Origin: Pseudomonadota bacterium
GTDB taxonomy: Bacteria; Planctomycetota; UBA8108; UBA1146
Length of the DNA: 36,162 bases
Assembly (NCBI GenBank): GCA_017859655.1
Contig: JAFMMO010000011.1
Coordinates: 1-36,162, forward strand
Direction of reading: 5' to 3'
Positions 26,401 through 33,991 of this stretch are shown here, one piece after another (the stretch's first letter is position 1; each line of letters opens with the position of its first letter). The translations under genes were made by a program, and so were the position numbers. The notes under the pieces were generated by a model, which saw nothing but the letters and a program-made list of their open reading frames with translations, made no database searches and was not told the origin of the DNA.

Positions 26401-28488
26401 TGGTCCGACATCGGGAGGTTCACCGATCCGATCGCCATCGACGAGGAGACCTTCTGGATCTCCGACCGCCGCGAGATCCTGCAGATCCGCCTCTCGAGCG
26501 GAGAGGTCCTCCGCCGACACTCCCTCCCTCCGATCGAGACCGAGGAGGGGGAAAGCACGATCCAGGGGATCGAGCGGGCGCAGCTCGCGGAGGGACACCT
26601 CCTCATTGTCGGCGAGGGGCAGACCCTCCACGTGCTCGAGCTGAAGAGCGGCGCGCAACGCTGGCAGCGCCCGCTGCCGGGCCCTCTCGAGGGGCCGCTC
26701 TCGGTCCGTGACGGGCGGATCCTCCTCGGACTCATCGGCCCCGCCTCGGTCCAGATCTGGTCCCTCGAGGACGGGAGCACCATCGGGGAGGAGGACCTCT
26801 CCTGGCGGGGCGCGCGCCTCGCACAGGAGCCCTGCTTCGCGCCGATCGACGACGGAGACCCCACCTCCGGGAACGACATCATCATCGCGGAGAGCTCGGG
26901 AACCCTCCGCCGGGTCGACCTCGCCACCGGCGAGGAGCGCTGGAGCCACACCTTCCCCTCGCGGATCCGCGCCATCCATCGCGCCGGAGAGCCGCGATTC
27001 TGGACCGCCGAGCTCCTCTGGTCCCGAGTGACCCCGACCCTCGTGGGCTTCGATCCTGAGAGCGGGGAGCTCCTGTGGCAGAAGACCTTCGCCGCGCGCC
27101 GCCGACCGCTGCACCAGCTCCTCTTCGCGGACGACGACCTCTACTTCGTGGAGGGGGACTACAACCGGCGCGTCGCCGGGTGTCTCGAGGTTCCGCGTGC
27201 TTTCGCCGACCGGGGAGCGGGGCCGGCCCGTGAGCTCCGCACCCGCTGGACCACCCCCCTCGCGCAGAGCTGGGATGTGCCGAAGCTCTCCTTGCACCAG
27301 GACTGGCTGATCGTCGTCGACACCCTGAGCTGCGAGCTCACCTTCATCTCGCGAGAGGTCGGGCTCCCGATCCCCCCACGCGACGGCTTCGAGGCGGCCT
27401 ACGCCTTCCTCCCCCAGCGCCAGCGCCTCGACTTCGCCGGGTTCATCGACGGCACCCTCGTACTCGAGACGGCGCGGGGCGCGCTCGGCCTCCGCGCCAT
27501 CGATCCGGTGGCGGAGCGCGCAGAACTCTGGCGCCGGCTTCGAGGCGGCGCGTCGGGAGGGGCCGGAGCCCCCGCAGGCGCCCTCACCGATGCCTCCCGC
27601 GCCTTCCGGAGGAAGGACCCGGAGACGGCTCTCCGGATCGTCGGCGAGGCGGTCGAGCGCCCCTCGCTCGACCTCGCCCGGCGCGCGCGACTCCTCGAGA
27701 GCCTCGAGGCGTACGGTGAAGCGGTCGGGGAGTCGGGTCCCCCGCAGTGGCGGATCCCCCGGCTGGAGAGCCCCCCCCGGATCGATGGCTCCCTCGGGGA
27801 GGCTTGGAACGCGGCGAACGCCTGGCTGGTCGAGCACCCCCGGTACTTCCACCCGATTCAGGGCTCGCGCGAAGACTCGAATGCCTGGCAGGGTCGTCGA
27901 GACCTCTCCGCCCTCCTCCTCGCCGGCTGGTCCGACGAGGGCTTCCACCTCGCGCTCGACGTCACCGACGACAGCATCCAGGCCTACGATGGAGAGGCGG
28001 ACGACTGGATCGGGGACTGCCTCCTGCTCGCGCTCGACCTCCTCGGCGATGGAGGAGCCCGCGCCGGCCCGGATGACCAGCTCTTCACCCTCGCGCTGGT
28101 GGTGCCCCGTCGTCAGGCTCCGGGGGGCCCGCCCCCCGGCGGCGGGGGCGACCCGGCCGACGGGGATGCCCCCCCTCCCGGCGGAGAGGAGGAGGAGGAC
28201 GACCGCCCCGAGGGGACCTTCCAGGTCCTCCGCAAGGCGGACAACTCCGGTGTCGTGTACGAGGCCACGATCCCCTGGTCCACCTTCCAGCAGGCGCGGG
28301 ACCAGCTCGCCGTCCCCCACCCGGGGATGAGCTTCCGGATGAACCTCCTCCTGACCGACGACGACAGCGGGCGCGGGGCGACCTCCTACCTGAGCCTCAC
28401 CACCGGTCAGATGCTCCGCGACGAGCGAAGCGCGGTGTGGGATGTGTTCGCGCCGGAGCGCTTCCCCCGGATCATCCTCGGTCGCTGA
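23413..28488 (+). CDS. Giant exported PQQ-like beta-propeller protein with TPR-like middle and CBM9-like C-terminus
   Basis: A 1,691-residue protein. An Arg-rich start is followed by a signal peptide, about 40-57 (RLLPLLLLGFAAGLPAQ). Two blocks of PQQ-like propeller repeats are visible: one at about 230-640 (GVHCWDTVGGRELWFF, GVVGLDRESGATRFRL, LHVIDPSDGRVRF) and one at about 940-1370 (LHVLELKSGAQRWQRPL, TLRRVDLATGEERWSHTF, LVGFDPESGELLWQKTF). Between them are helical TPR-like repeats (AAEQLYRFGNLRASIELLES). The C-terminus, about 1440-1690, resembles the CBM9/DOMON-like fold (LESPPRIDGSLGEAW) interrupted by a Pro/Gly/Glu-rich insert. These propellers usually act as scaffolds; PQQ need not be bound. 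The GTG start has GGGAGGAG upstream. No catalytic motif is evident, so the role is unknown, probably periplasmic or on the outer membrane. Confidence 0.8.
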   Translation: MTADPFAHAGAVPRPDGSPSSGGPTGPGPSLRPSRPRCARRAPRLLPLLLLGFAAGLPAQESSGPAWLPVPAESLQGIVDGIERARGEGEPRRERAALERLAQALLEQVPDGGFPTGAGRWTGPGAYLRAAAAGLPPDERTLLIDAIDLLVEARLEREPAFEEIERWLRDLPLSDRFDPLRAEVAARALEEGRLDTWVEQTRRGAPAGVTLERSTLERWLRSRRPMRAADSLGQPLHGVLRVGWPEGTDDRSPWSDGGLQVEPVVTADRVHFATPDGVHCWDTVGGRELWFFPFAGDSPPLLPGSLRRPVLCGPTLIVTTERGVVGLDRESGATRFRLSGRELFAPSPAGKGASDEGTAAQAPSSRSNPILAIGAPILTEIGALLVVARDLEGTLDLRLLHIDPDGEVLWSRDAGSALGSGYLALSSVIVPPRTRGDTALIASGRGSLLCHSLLDGALAWAAPYPAYAPTAQQDALRALPARREAKLERLGGSALLTTRDSSGLHVIDPSDGRVRFRIPLGAGRWWCADFDEAGRIELLIAGEREWSAWTIPDADRRGESPTCLGEFVLDPALPSFTGPPEPTSAGWWLPHRSGAYSVGEGGAITAAIEVHTEDTIRRVLPTGTGMLIIGEGSIELRQPCAAEPDSLLHWWPAIARGEWSVLPDPLPAIPTEAGIERRRDEEEIARTILLQLRRPGVEAEIRRRLVPAALGRILRADERTRATVAEGEEAARRGEGPLAVELCWLALRIGDPDASIDRPGVGPVELEVAIHAILAGLRDGEERLPLQDELELRARAALRSLPSDRIDARLELARLHPGTAVGRRVSLEAAEQLYRFGNLRASIELLESLVLFEPLNAEAVEARLRIVELAAERGDRARALQLISELSRDFGDLPLEVSTPDGPRTVTVRERATALARRIPEGETRRRDAVALPLEPVWRARTELDHIRNLRVTPLLDGERYLTVSRRSLGVRIARTGERVWHRTLPRSPTLERIPSWSDIGRFTDPIAIDEETFWISDRREILQIRLSSGEVLRRHSLPPIETEEGESTIQGIERAQLAEGHLLIVGEGQTLHVLELKSGAQRWQRPLPGPLEGPLSVRDGRILLGLIGPASVQIWSLEDGSTIGEEDLSWRGARLAQEPCFAPIDDGDPTSGNDIIIAESSGTLRRVDLATGEERWSHTFPSRIRAIHRAGEPRFWTAELLWSRVTPTLVGFDPESGELLWQKTFAARRRPLHQLLFADDDLYFVEGDYNRRVAGCLEVPRAFADRGAGPARELRTRWTTPLAQSWDVPKLSLHQDWLIVVDTLSCELTFISREVGLPIPPRDGFEAAYAFLPQRQRLDFAGFIDGTLVLETARGALGLRAIDPVAERAELWRRLRGGASGGAGAPAGALTDASRAFRRKDPETALRIVGEAVERPSLDLARRARLLESLEAYGEAVGESGPPQWRIPRLESPPRIDGSLGEAWNAANAWLVEHPRYFHPIQGSREDSNAWQGRRDLSALLLAGWSDEGFHLALDVTDDSIQAYDGEADDWIGDCLLLALDLLGDGGARAGPDDQLFTLALVVPRRQAPGGPPPGGGGDPADGDAPPPGGEEEEDDRPEGTFQVLRKADNSGVVYEATIPWSTFQQARDQLAVPHPGMSFRMNLLLTDDDSGRGATSYLSLTTGQMLRDERSAVWDVFAPERFPRIILGR

Positions 28489-28582
28489 TGAGGAGCGGAG
28501 CGCGGTTCCGCTTGCCGGCGCGATCCGGAGCGAGGATCCTCCCCGCGGTCGCCGCCGGGCGCCCATCGGGAGGTGGAGGAGA

Positions 28583-30037
28583 ATGACGGGGGAGGACGAT
28601 GCAGATCGAGGCGGTCGGCCCGACCGACGGGTCCTCGGTCGCTGTGCCCTGCTCCTCAGCCTGCTCCTCGCGGGGTTGCTGACCGGCTGCGCCTCGCCGA
28701 TCGACGGTGCGCGGGGCTTCCCCCCCTTCTTCGAGCGCGGCCCGGCCTCCTCCACCGACCTCGACGGACAGGGCCCCGAGTTCGCGCGGAGCTCCGATCC
28801 GGGCCGGGTCACGCGGATCTGGCCGCTCTACTCCCACACGGAGAGCCCGAACCGCACCACCACCCGGGTCCTCCACCCCATCTTCAAGCACGAGGTCACC
28901 CCCGAGGAAACGCAGACGTGGCTCCTGCCCCTCTACCTGCGGACCCTGCGGGAGCACGGCGGGCCGGGGCGGGTCGATCGACACACCCTCCTCCTCCCCT
29001 TCCTCTGGGGCCGGGATCATGAGCTCGGCTCGTACTTCGGCGTCTTCCCGATCGGGGGCTCGATCACGGGTCTCCTCGGCCTCGATCGGATCGAGTTCGT
29101 GCTGTTCCCCCTCTACACCCGGACCCGCGACCGGGACCGGGTCGCGCACCATGTCCTCTTTCCCCTCATCCACTGGACCTCGGGGACACGACTCCAGGGG
29201 TGGCGCGTCTTCCCCTTCCACTCCCACTACGAGGGCTACACCAGCGACGGGGAGCCTCGCTTCCGCAGCTCCTCGTGGCTCTGGCCCCTCATCCACCGGC
29301 ACGAAGCGGATCTCAACACGGACCAGCCGACCCTCACCCGGTGGGTCTTCCCCCTCTACGGCACGATCGAGAGCGAGCGACTCCGCCGCTGGAGCGTCCT
29401 CTGGCCGCTCTTCTCGAAGGATGTCTACCCGGGACGGGGCTGGACGAGCGTGGCGGTCTTCCCTCTCCTCCGCCTCTCCTGGCAAGGGGAGGAGCTCGCG
29501 CAGTTCGACCTCTTCCCGCTCTACGGCCACAAGCACACCGAGGACTTCCGTCGGACCTTCATTCTCTGGCCGCTGCTCGGCGCGGAGGAGCAGCTCTACC
29601 ATGCGAACGCGACGCGACGCTCCCGCTGGTTCTTCCCCTTCTACCGCCATACCGAGAAGGAGGCGCGCAGGGAGGGACGGGACGGCACGACGCGCACCGA
29701 GATCACGGAGTCGAAGACGAGGATCTGGCCCCTCTACCGCCACGTCCTCCACGAGGATGGCCGACGCGAGTGGAGCCTGCTGGACCCTCTCCCGTTCCCG
29801 GACCCCCCCGGCTTCGACGCCTTCTACTCCCGCCTCTGGCGGATCTACCGCGCGGTGGAGGATCCGGCGGAGCAGCGGCAGGCCTGGGAGGCGCTCTGGG
29901 GCCTCGCCCACGGACAGAGCACCCCCGACGAGCGCTCGTGGTCGATCCTCGGCGGACTCATCGCCCGAACGGTTCGTTCGGGCGAGGGGGACGCGGAGGA
30001 CGAAACCACTTGGCGGCTCCTCTTCCTTCCGTTCTGA
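28583..30037 (+). CDS. Lipoprotein with about 16 tandem 'FPLY'-type repeats, unknown function
   Basis: A 484-residue protein. The signal segment is ALLLSLLLAGLLTGC, a lipobox with Cys36 as the predicted lipidated residue. From residue 80 to 385 a short hydrophobic-aromatic motif, (F/W/L)P(L/F)(Y/F/L/I), recurs about 16 times: prolines at about 81, 99, 116, 139, 156, 176, 194, 211, 235, 257, 275, 294, 312, 330, 352 and 383, most often 17-20 residues apart. Each is followed by a charged or His/Arg-rich turn. This suggests repeated beta strands, perhaps a barrel or solenoid. The last residue is Phe (LLFLPF), as in many outer-membrane barrels. I do not recognise the family. It lies 115 bases before mlaE, suggesting an outer-membrane partner in lipid transport. 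I start at ATG 28583, near GGAGG; the upstream open frame is a shadow. Confidence 0.72.
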   Translation: MTGEDDADRGGRPDRRVLGRCALLLSLLLAGLLTGCASPIDGARGFPPFFERGPASSTDLDGQGPEFARSSDPGRVTRIWPLYSHTESPNRTTTRVLHPIFKHEVTPEETQTWLLPLYLRTLREHGGPGRVDRHTLLLPFLWGRDHELGSYFGVFPIGGSITGLLGLDRIEFVLFPLYTRTRDRDRVAHHVLFPLIHWTSGTRLQGWRVFPFHSHYEGYTSDGEPRFRSSSWLWPLIHRHEADLNTDQPTLTRWVFPLYGTIESERLRRWSVLWPLFSKDVYPGRGWTSVAVFPLLRLSWQGEELAQFDLFPLYGHKHTEDFRRTFILWPLLGAEEQLYHANATRRSRWFFPFYRHTEKEARREGRDGTTRTEITESKTRIWPLYRHVLHEDGRREWSLLDPLPFPDPPGFDAFYSRLWRIYRAVEDPAEQRQAWEALWGLAHGQSTPDERSWSILGGLIARTVRSGEGDAEDETTWRLLFLPF

Positions 30038-30152
30038 TGCCCGCGCGCAGGGCGCACGTCCGAGGGACGCCGACCCTGCGGACGCAGGGGATTCCTTCCG
30101 TCCCACGAGGTGAGCCGCCTCCGGGACCGAGAGTGCGGGGAGAGACCGTCCA

Positions 30153-30965
30153 TTGAGCGGCCGTGAACGCGGTGCCGCCTCGGCCCTCGGACCGATCGAG
30201 GGCCTCGGCCACTTCATTGTCACCTCCGCCGAGCACGCGGGGTTCGGGCTCCTCCTCCTCGCCCGCGCCACGCTCCGGATCGGTCACGCCTTCAACCGCC
30301 GCCGACTCCGGGACATCCGAGCTCTCCTCCAGAACTACGCCCTCGGTGCCCTGCCGGTGATGGTCGTGGTCTCGATCTTCACCGGCATGATCCTCGCGCT
30401 GAACGGCGGCATCTCCCTGAAGGACTTCGGCCAGGAGGGGATGATCGGTCGGATCGTGGCGGTGTCGATGATCCGCGAGATGGGTCCGTTCATGACGGCG
30501 CTCATCCTCGCCGCGAGCATCGGGAGCGGCATCGCCGCGGAGATCGGCACGATGAAGGTGTCCGAGGAGATCGATGCCCTCGAGGTGATGTCGATCAGCC
30601 CGATTCGCTTCCTCGTGATCCCCCGCCTCGTGGCCCTGCTGCTCATCTGCCCGATGATGACGGTCTTCGCCGGGATCCTCGGGATCTTCGGCGGGATGCT
30701 CGTCGCGAACTTCCAGCTCGGGGTCTCCCCCACCACCTTCCAGCTGGACGCGCTCACGACCCTCACCCACAAGGACCTCTACACCGGTCTCCTCAAATCG
30801 ATCGTCTTCGGGATCACCATCGCGATCGTCGGCTGCACGCAGGGACTGGTCACACGCGGCGGCGCCACCGGCGTCGGGCGCGCGACCCGGAGGGCGGTCG
30901 TCGTCTCGTTCCTCCTCATCATCATGCTCGGCTACTACATCACCTGGTTCTTCTTCAATCGATGA
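30153..30965 (+). CDS. mlaE: MlaE-family lipid ABC transporter permease
   Basis: A 270-residue inner-membrane permease of the MlaE/YrbE type, which forms the membrane channel under an MCE protein and moves lipids between the membranes. It has five to six hydrophobic segments and the family signature REMGPFMTALILAASIGSGI followed by AAEIGTMKVSEEIDALEVM and PIRFLVIPRLVA. The AGR.G variant in Proteobacteria is AASIGSG here. The start is TTG 30153 after GGGGAGAG. It is followed 7 bases later by the ATPase gene, so mlaE-mlaF-mlaD is an operon. The substrate, phospholipid or other, cannot be told. Confidence 0.93.
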   Translation: MSGRERGAASALGPIEGLGHFIVTSAEHAGFGLLLLARATLRIGHAFNRRRLRDIRALLQNYALGALPVMVVVSIFTGMILALNGGISLKDFGQEGMIGRIVAVSMIREMGPFMTALILAASIGSGIAAEIGTMKVSEEIDALEVMSISPIRFLVIPRLVALLLICPMMTVFAGILGIFGGMLVANFQLGVSPTTFQLDALTTLTHKDLYTGLLKSIVFGITIAIVGCTQGLVTRGGATGVGRATRRAVVVSFLLIIMLGYYITWFFFNR

Positions 30966-30972
30966 GGACTTC

Positions 30973-31776
30973 ATGATCCGGATCGAGCAGGTCCACAAGA
31001 CCCTCAGCGGGCGCAGGATCCTCGACGGCCTCGACCTCGAGGTCGGCACCGGAGAGACCCTCGTCATCCTGGGCCGCTCCGGGATCGGCAAGAGCGTCAC
31101 CCTGCGTCACATCGTCGGTCTGATGAAGCCCGACTCCGGGCGAGTGACCGTCCTCGACCGCGACCTCGCCGGGCTGGACCCGGGCGCGCTCCTCCAGCAT
31201 CGGCGCAAGATCGGATACCTGTTCCAGGACGGCGCCCTCCTCAACTGGATGAATCTCGCGGAGAACGTCGCGCTCCCGCTCACCGAGCACGAGTCCCTCT
31301 CCCGACGGGAGGTGTCCGAGCGGGTCGAGGAGTGCCTCGCGATGGTCGAGCTGGAGAATCACATGGAGAAGCTCCCCTCGGAGATCTCGGGGGGGATGCG
31401 GAAGCGGGCCGGGCTGGCGCGGGCCCTGGTGAACCGCCCGCAGATCGTCCTCTACGACGAGCCCACCTCCGGCCTCGACCCGATCTCGAGCAGCCTGATC
31501 AACCGCCTGGTGAACGACCTGCGGGCCCGGCTCGGTGTCGCCCAGGTCGTCGTCACCCACGACATGGGCTCCGCCTTCGAGATCGGGGACCGCTGCGCGC
31601 TCCTCCACAATGGTCGCATTCGGGCGGTCGGCACTCCTGAGGAGATCCAGTCGAGCCCCGACCCCGCCGTTCAGCAGTTCATTCACGGCCACATCAACGG
31701 CCCCCTCAGTCACGATGTCCGGTATCACTCATCGGAAGCGCGAGAGACCGAGTCAGAGAAGGGAGACCAGCCATGA
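30973..31776 (+). CDS. mlaF: MlaF-family ABC transporter ATPase
   Basis: A 267-residue ABC ATPase. Walker A is GRSGIGKS, the Q-loop region IGYLFQDGALL, the signature ISGGMRKRAGLARAL (the Gly-Gly-Met-Arg-Lys-Arg form typical of MlaF), Walker B QIVLYDEPTSGLDP and the H-loop VVTHDM. It powers lipid movement through MlaE. The C-terminal tail, about 20 residues past the ATPase fold, is polar (SSEARETESEKGDQP). Its TGA overlaps the ATG of mlaD. No STAS protein (MlaB) gene accompanies it. Confidence 0.95.
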   Translation: MIRIEQVHKTLSGRRILDGLDLEVGTGETLVILGRSGIGKSVTLRHIVGLMKPDSGRVTVLDRDLAGLDPGALLQHRRKIGYLFQDGALLNWMNLAENVALPLTEHESLSRREVSERVEECLAMVELENHMEKLPSEISGGMRKRAGLARALVNRPQIVLYDEPTSGLDPISSSLINRLVNDLRARLGVAQVVVTHDMGSAFEIGDRCALLHNGRIRAVGTPEEIQSSPDPAVQQFIHGHINGPLSHDVRYHSSEARETESEKGDQP

Positions 31777-32906
31777 CCCGCGACCTGCTCGTCGGGCTCC
31801 TGTTCCTCGCCGCCATCCTGATCGTCGGGATGATCACCTTCATGGTGAAGGGCGTGCCCGCCGGAGCGGCCGCCTACCGGCTGGTCGTGGACTTCGAGGA
31901 CGTGGGCGGGCTGCAGCGCGGAGACCCGGTGCGGGTCCGCGGGATGAAGTTCGGCGAGGTGGAGGAGATCACCTTCTCGGAGGAGAAGGTCTCCGTCTCC
32001 CTCCGCCTGTTCCGCGAGATCCTGCCGAAGGAGGGCTACGCGATCGAGGTCCTTCCCTCGAGCCCTCTGGGCGGGACCTACCTCCGCTACGCGCCGGGGG
32101 ACGGGGACGCAGTCGCGGTGACCGGGCTCGTCGGGCGCGCAGGAGGAGACCTCTTCGGGACCATCAACGAGATCATCTCCGAGAACCGCGAGAGCATCCG
32201 CAAGAGCATCTCCAGCCTGCAGAACATCCTCCGGACCTTCGATGAGGAGGACGGGGTCGTCTCGGCCCTGATCAAGCGGGAGGACCTCCGGGAGAACTTC
32301 GTCCGCAGCATCGAGAACCTCGCCACCATCACGGGCAGGATCGAGGAGGGGGAGGGGACCCTCGGCGCGCTGATCTCCGACGATCAGTGGAGGTCCGACA
32401 TCAGCAGCACCCTCAGCGGCATCGCGGCCGCGGTCGAGCAGGTCCGCTCCGGGGAGGGGGTCGTGGGACGCCTGATCTACGACCCCGACATCGAGAGCAC
32501 CATCGAACGGATCCTCCAGCGCGCCGACCAGATCACCGATGACATCTCCCGGTCCGAGGGACTCCTCGGGCGACTCCTCTACGACAAGAGCCTCGGCAAG
32601 ATGGGGGAGGAGATCGTCCTGAACCTCCGACGGTTCTCCGATGACCTGCGAAACGAGGGCAGCCTGCTGCACGCCCTGACCTCCGACCCCACGACCCGTG
32701 AGCTGTTCACCGCCACGCTGTCGAATCTGAACGAGATCACGACCCGGGTCCAGAGCGGCCCGGGGACACTGCACAGCCTCGTCTACGAGGTGGGCCTCTA
32801 CGAGCAGGCGACCGAGGCGGTGACTCTCCTGCGCGACACAACCGAGGACGCCCGCGAGCAGGCCCCGATCAGCACCTTCTTCGGCATCCTGCTGGCCCCC
32901 TTCTGA
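31773..32906 (+). CDS. mlaD: MlaD-like MCE-domain protein with 34-residue repeats
   Basis: A 377-residue protein with one N-terminal membrane helix (LLVGLLFLAAILIVGMITFM), an MCE domain at about 36-112 (VVDFEDVGGLQRGDPVRVRG, LPSSPLGGTYLR), and a long helical C-terminus. MCE proteins assemble as hexamers and carry lipids through the periplasm. From about residue 160 a G-containing turn (EEDGVVSALI, GEGTLGALI, GEGVVGRLI, SEGLLGRLL, NEGSLLHAL, GPGTLHSLV) recurs six times at 33-35 residue intervals, implying a helical repeat stalk. That is longer than E. coli MlaD (183 residues) and closer to needle- or stalk-type MCE proteins. ATGA overlap with mlaF. It ends in Phe (LLAPF). Confidence 0.93.
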   Translation: MTRDLLVGLLFLAAILIVGMITFMVKGVPAGAAAYRLVVDFEDVGGLQRGDPVRVRGMKFGEVEEITFSEEKVSVSLRLFREILPKEGYAIEVLPSSPLGGTYLRYAPGDGDAVAVTGLVGRAGGDLFGTINEIISENRESIRKSISSLQNILRTFDEEDGVVSALIKREDLRENFVRSIENLATITGRIEEGEGTLGALISDDQWRSDISSTLSGIAAAVEQVRSGEGVVGRLIYDPDIESTIERILQRADQITDDISRSEGLLGRLLYDKSLGKMGEEIVLNLRRFSDDLRNEGSLLHALTSDPTTRELFTATLSNLNEITTRVQSGPGTLHSLVYEVGLYEQATEAVTLLRDTTEDAREQAPISTFFGILLAPF

Positions 32907-32911
32907 AGGAG
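32906..32911 (+). promoter_or_regulatory. Ribosome binding site that supports a CTG start
   Basis: AAGGAG lies six bases before CTG 32918 and overlaps the end of mlaD. There is no ATG, GTG or TTG in this frame between 32918 and 33038. Confidence 0.6.
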
Positions 32912-32917
32912 AGCCCC

Positions 32918-33979
32918 CTGACACCGCTCCTCCCTCTCCTCGCCCAGGCCGGGGACGACCCCTCGCGCCCGCTTCTCCTCTCCGTCGGCCTCATCCTCGG
33001 CGGGCTCTTCCTCCTGAGCATCGGGGGTGAGTCGATCGTGAGTGGCGCCTCGCGACTGGCCCTCCGCCTGCGCCTGACCCCGACGGTGATCGGCCTCACG
33101 GTGGTCGCGGCGGGCACCTCCCTGCCGGAGCTCGTCGTGAGCGTGATCGCCCAGCTCAAGGGGAGCCCCGCCCTCGCCGTCGGCAATGTCGTGGGGTCGA
33201 ACATCTTCAATATCGGGATGGTCCTCGGTCTCCTCGCCCTGATCCGCCCGCTCCCGATTCCTGGCAGCACGGCCCGCATCGAGTTCCCCGTCCTCCTCGC
33301 CGCCAGCCTCTCGATCCTCTGGCTCGGGCGGGGGCAGCCCCCCGCCGGATTCGACGAGGGGTACGGGTGGTTCTCTCCGGCGGAGGGGCGCGGGATGCTC
33401 GTCGTCCTCGTGATCTTCGTCGCCGCCACCATTCGCTCGGCGCGCCGGCTCGTCACCGAGACGGAGCGGGCGGAGTTCGAGGCGGAGGTCTCCGAGGTCA
33501 CCGGGGCCGAGGTCTCCCCCACCGTCCCGCTCGCGTGGCCGATCGCGCAGGTGATCCTGGGGGCCGCCGGGCTGTGGCTCGGAGGGAAGTGGCTCATCGA
33601 CGGATCGATCGATGTCGCCCTGGCCATGGGAATCAGCGAGAGGATCGTCGGCCTGACCGTGGTCGCGGGAGGAACCGGGGCTCCCGAGCTCGTCGCCTCC
33701 ATCATCGCCGTGCGTCGGGGGAAGGCGGACCTCGCCGTCGGAAACGTGCTTGGCTCCAACATCTTCAACCTGCTGGCGATTCTCGGCGTCGGCGCCTCGA
33801 TCGGCGGGCTCGCCGCCCCGATGGAAATCCTCCAGTGGGACGTCTGGTGGATGCTCGCCCTGACCCTGCTCCTCGTGCCGCTGTTCTTCCGAGCCGACAC
33901 GAGGATCCGACGGCTCGAGGGGGGCGTCATCCTCGCGACCTACCTCGCCTACATCGGCTCCCTCATCGTCCGCGGTTGA
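32918..33979 (+). CDS. Ca2+/Na+ (CaCA family) antiporter with probable CTG start
   Basis: A predicted 353-residue inner-membrane cation exchanger of the YrbG/CaxA type with two inverted halves. The alpha-1 motif is VVAAGTSLPELVVS (about 63-76) and the alpha-2 motif GGTGAPELVAS (about 251-261), where Ser-Leu is replaced by Gly-Ala; paired GN(V)xGSNIFN motifs follow each. The first standard start (GTG 33038) would delete the first membrane helix (SVGLILGGLFLLSIGGESIV), which the family needs. CTG 32918, six bases after AAGGAG, restores it. It lies 11 bases after mlaD. In E. coli the homologue yrbG lies beside mlaF, so the linkage to Mla recurs. The ions carried are not certain. Confidence 0.82.
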   Translation: MTPLLPLLAQAGDDPSRPLLLSVGLILGGLFLLSIGGESIVSGASRLALRLRLTPTVIGLTVVAAGTSLPELVVSVIAQLKGSPALAVGNVVGSNIFNIGMVLGLLALIRPLPIPGSTARIEFPVLLAASLSILWLGRGQPPAGFDEGYGWFSPAEGRGMLVVLVIFVAATIRSARRLVTETERAEFEAEVSEVTGAEVSPTVPLAWPIAQVILGAAGLWLGGKWLIDGSIDVALAMGISERIVGLTVVAGGTGAPELVASIIAVRRGKADLAVGNVLGSNIFNLLAILGVGASIGGLAAPMEILQWDVWWMLALTLLLVPLFFRADTRIRRLEGGVILATYLAYIGSLIVRG

Positions 33980-33991
33980 TCGAGCGATCCC

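Noticed and set aside
24505-28812. 1,435-codon minus-strand open frame opposite the PQQ-propeller gene
   Set aside because: Same cause; biased composition and no motif, while the plus frame has a signal peptide, repeats, promoter and ribosome site.
29962-29984. Inverted repeat CGCCCGAAC-GGTTC-GTTCGGGCG as a terminator before mlaE
   Set aside because: It lies inside the coding end of the lipoprotein gene with no U-run, so I do not call it a terminator, though it might modulate readthrough.
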